Shown: one piece after another, positions 63,524 to 64,000 of the stretch
Numbering within the stretch: position 1 is the first letter of the stretch
Layout of the letters: every line of letters begins with the position of its first letter
Assembly (NCBI RefSeq): GCF_028281565.1
Contig: NZ_JANQJQ010000005.1
Coordinates: forward strand, 1 to 64,000
Direction of reading: 5' to 3'
Source of the DNA: Seonamhaeicola sp.
Lineage (GTDB): Bacteria > Bacteroidota > Bacteroidia > Flavobacteriales > Flavobacteriaceae
DNA length: 64,000 nt
Translations under genes and position numbers: made by a program
The notes under the pieces: generated by a model
Database searches by the model: none
What the model was told of the DNA's origin: nothing
The model's input: only the letters and a program-made list of their open reading frames with translations

Positions 63524-64000
63524 AATGAAAACACCAATATATTATTACATATTTTTTACCCTGATCAGTTTACAAAGTTTGCCTGCGCAAACATTTGAAG
63601 TAGACGGTATTAATTATAATGTCCTAAATGCTACCCAAGTAGAAGCAACCAGCAAATCGGGTTGTTACACCGGGGACATAACCATACCGGCCACAGTTGA
63701 TTATGCTTCAACTACTTACAATGTCACTGCTATTGGATATGAAGCCTTCAGAACCTGCTTAAATGTAACCGGCATAAGTCTGCCAAATTCAATTACAGAA
63801 ATTAAAGATTATGCCTTTAGAGACTGTAGAAATATTACCACCATAACATTACCGGATTCGGTTACAAACATAGGGGAAGGTGCTTTTTTGTACTGTACGG
63901 AGTTAGTCTCCGTAAACATACCCAATGCTGTGACAACGATAAAAATGCACACGTTTTCTCAATGTGGTGAATTAACATCCATTACTATACCTGAGCTTGT
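63524..64000 (+). CDS. BspA-type leucine-rich-repeat surface protein, 5' part
   Basis: The gene starts at ATG 63524 and runs off the window after 159 codons. The signal peptide is YYIFFTLISLQSLPAQ; repeats of 23 residues follow, with ISLPNSITEIKDYAFRDC and ITLPDSVTNIGEGAFLYC as clear BspA/LRR_5 units. Such proteins mediate surface binding to host or other cells. It lies 137 bases downstream of the cytolysin gene on the same strand and may share its promoter. Confidence 0.88.

Overview
This window looks like chromosomal DNA of a low-GC marine Flavobacteriaceae bacterium (phylum Bacteroidota). The evidence is a TonB receptor with a FecI/FecR-type sigma/anti-sigma pair, many lipoproteins with short flavobacterial lipoboxes, BshA (bacillithiol), a PG_1098-type methyltransferase, TAnnTTTG promoter boxes and weak ribosome binding sites. 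A Na+/solute symporter and a sulfatase suggest a marine, polysaccharide-using lifestyle. No rRNA, tRNA, CRISPR array, prophage or transposase gene was recognised.

Layout. 1-2.4 kb: the 3' end of a PhyH-type oxygenase gene and a sodium:solute symporter. 2.6-9.6 kb: an ECF sigma / FecR / TonB-receptor locus with three lipoproteins. 9.6-17.8 kb: mostly minus-strand housekeeping genes (universal stress protein, sulfatase, several RNA methyltransferases, AI-2E family permease, DUF4159 protein, RsmE, TsaD). 18-26.9 kb: TamB, PfkA, GAPDH, an N-acetylglucosamine kinase-like protein and a tandem ABC ATPase. 27-32 kb: PQQ/cytochrome dehydrogenase, GMP reductase and a hybrid kinase whose phospho-acceptor His is replaced by Tyr. 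32-41 kb: RidA and LptD divergent from an envelope and redox run (amidase, MlaD/MCE protein, two Fe-S oxidoreductase subunits). 41-52 kb: SerB, a GH3/beta-lactamase fusion, BshA, a mosaic repeat field, VOC, DUF1801, ThuA, an LpxH-like phosphatase and chorismate synthase. 52.5-57.8 kb: a tight operon with a thioesterase, a GshB-like ATP-grasp ligase, a lipoprotein, a rhodanese fused to a TerB-like domain, an N-formylglutamate amidohydrolase-like protein and a QEGLA/DUF1704 metallopeptidase. 57.8-64 kb: a beta-barrel protein, a DCC thioredoxin-like protein, a TPR-HTH regulator and, divergent from it, a cholesterol-dependent-cytolysin-like lipoprotein followed by a BspA-type leucine-rich-repeat protein cut by the window edge.

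Two loci stand out. In the first, an amino-acid/peptide ligase (ATP-grasp) is encoded with a QEGLA metallopeptidase (the DUF1704 family, which includes eukaryotic tubulin tyrosine carboxypeptidase) and a formylglutamate-type amidohydrolase; this could be a bacterial add/remove modification system. In the second, a surface cytolysin gene carries four copies of TGTCCATG in its promoter region beside a divergent membrane-anchored regulator gene. Intergenic DNA is also rich in dispersed repeat families, including a mosaic block at 46.6-47.06 kb and two elements with terminal inverted repeats at 32.1 and 51.1 kb. At least six genes lack any ATG near the start and appear to use TTG.
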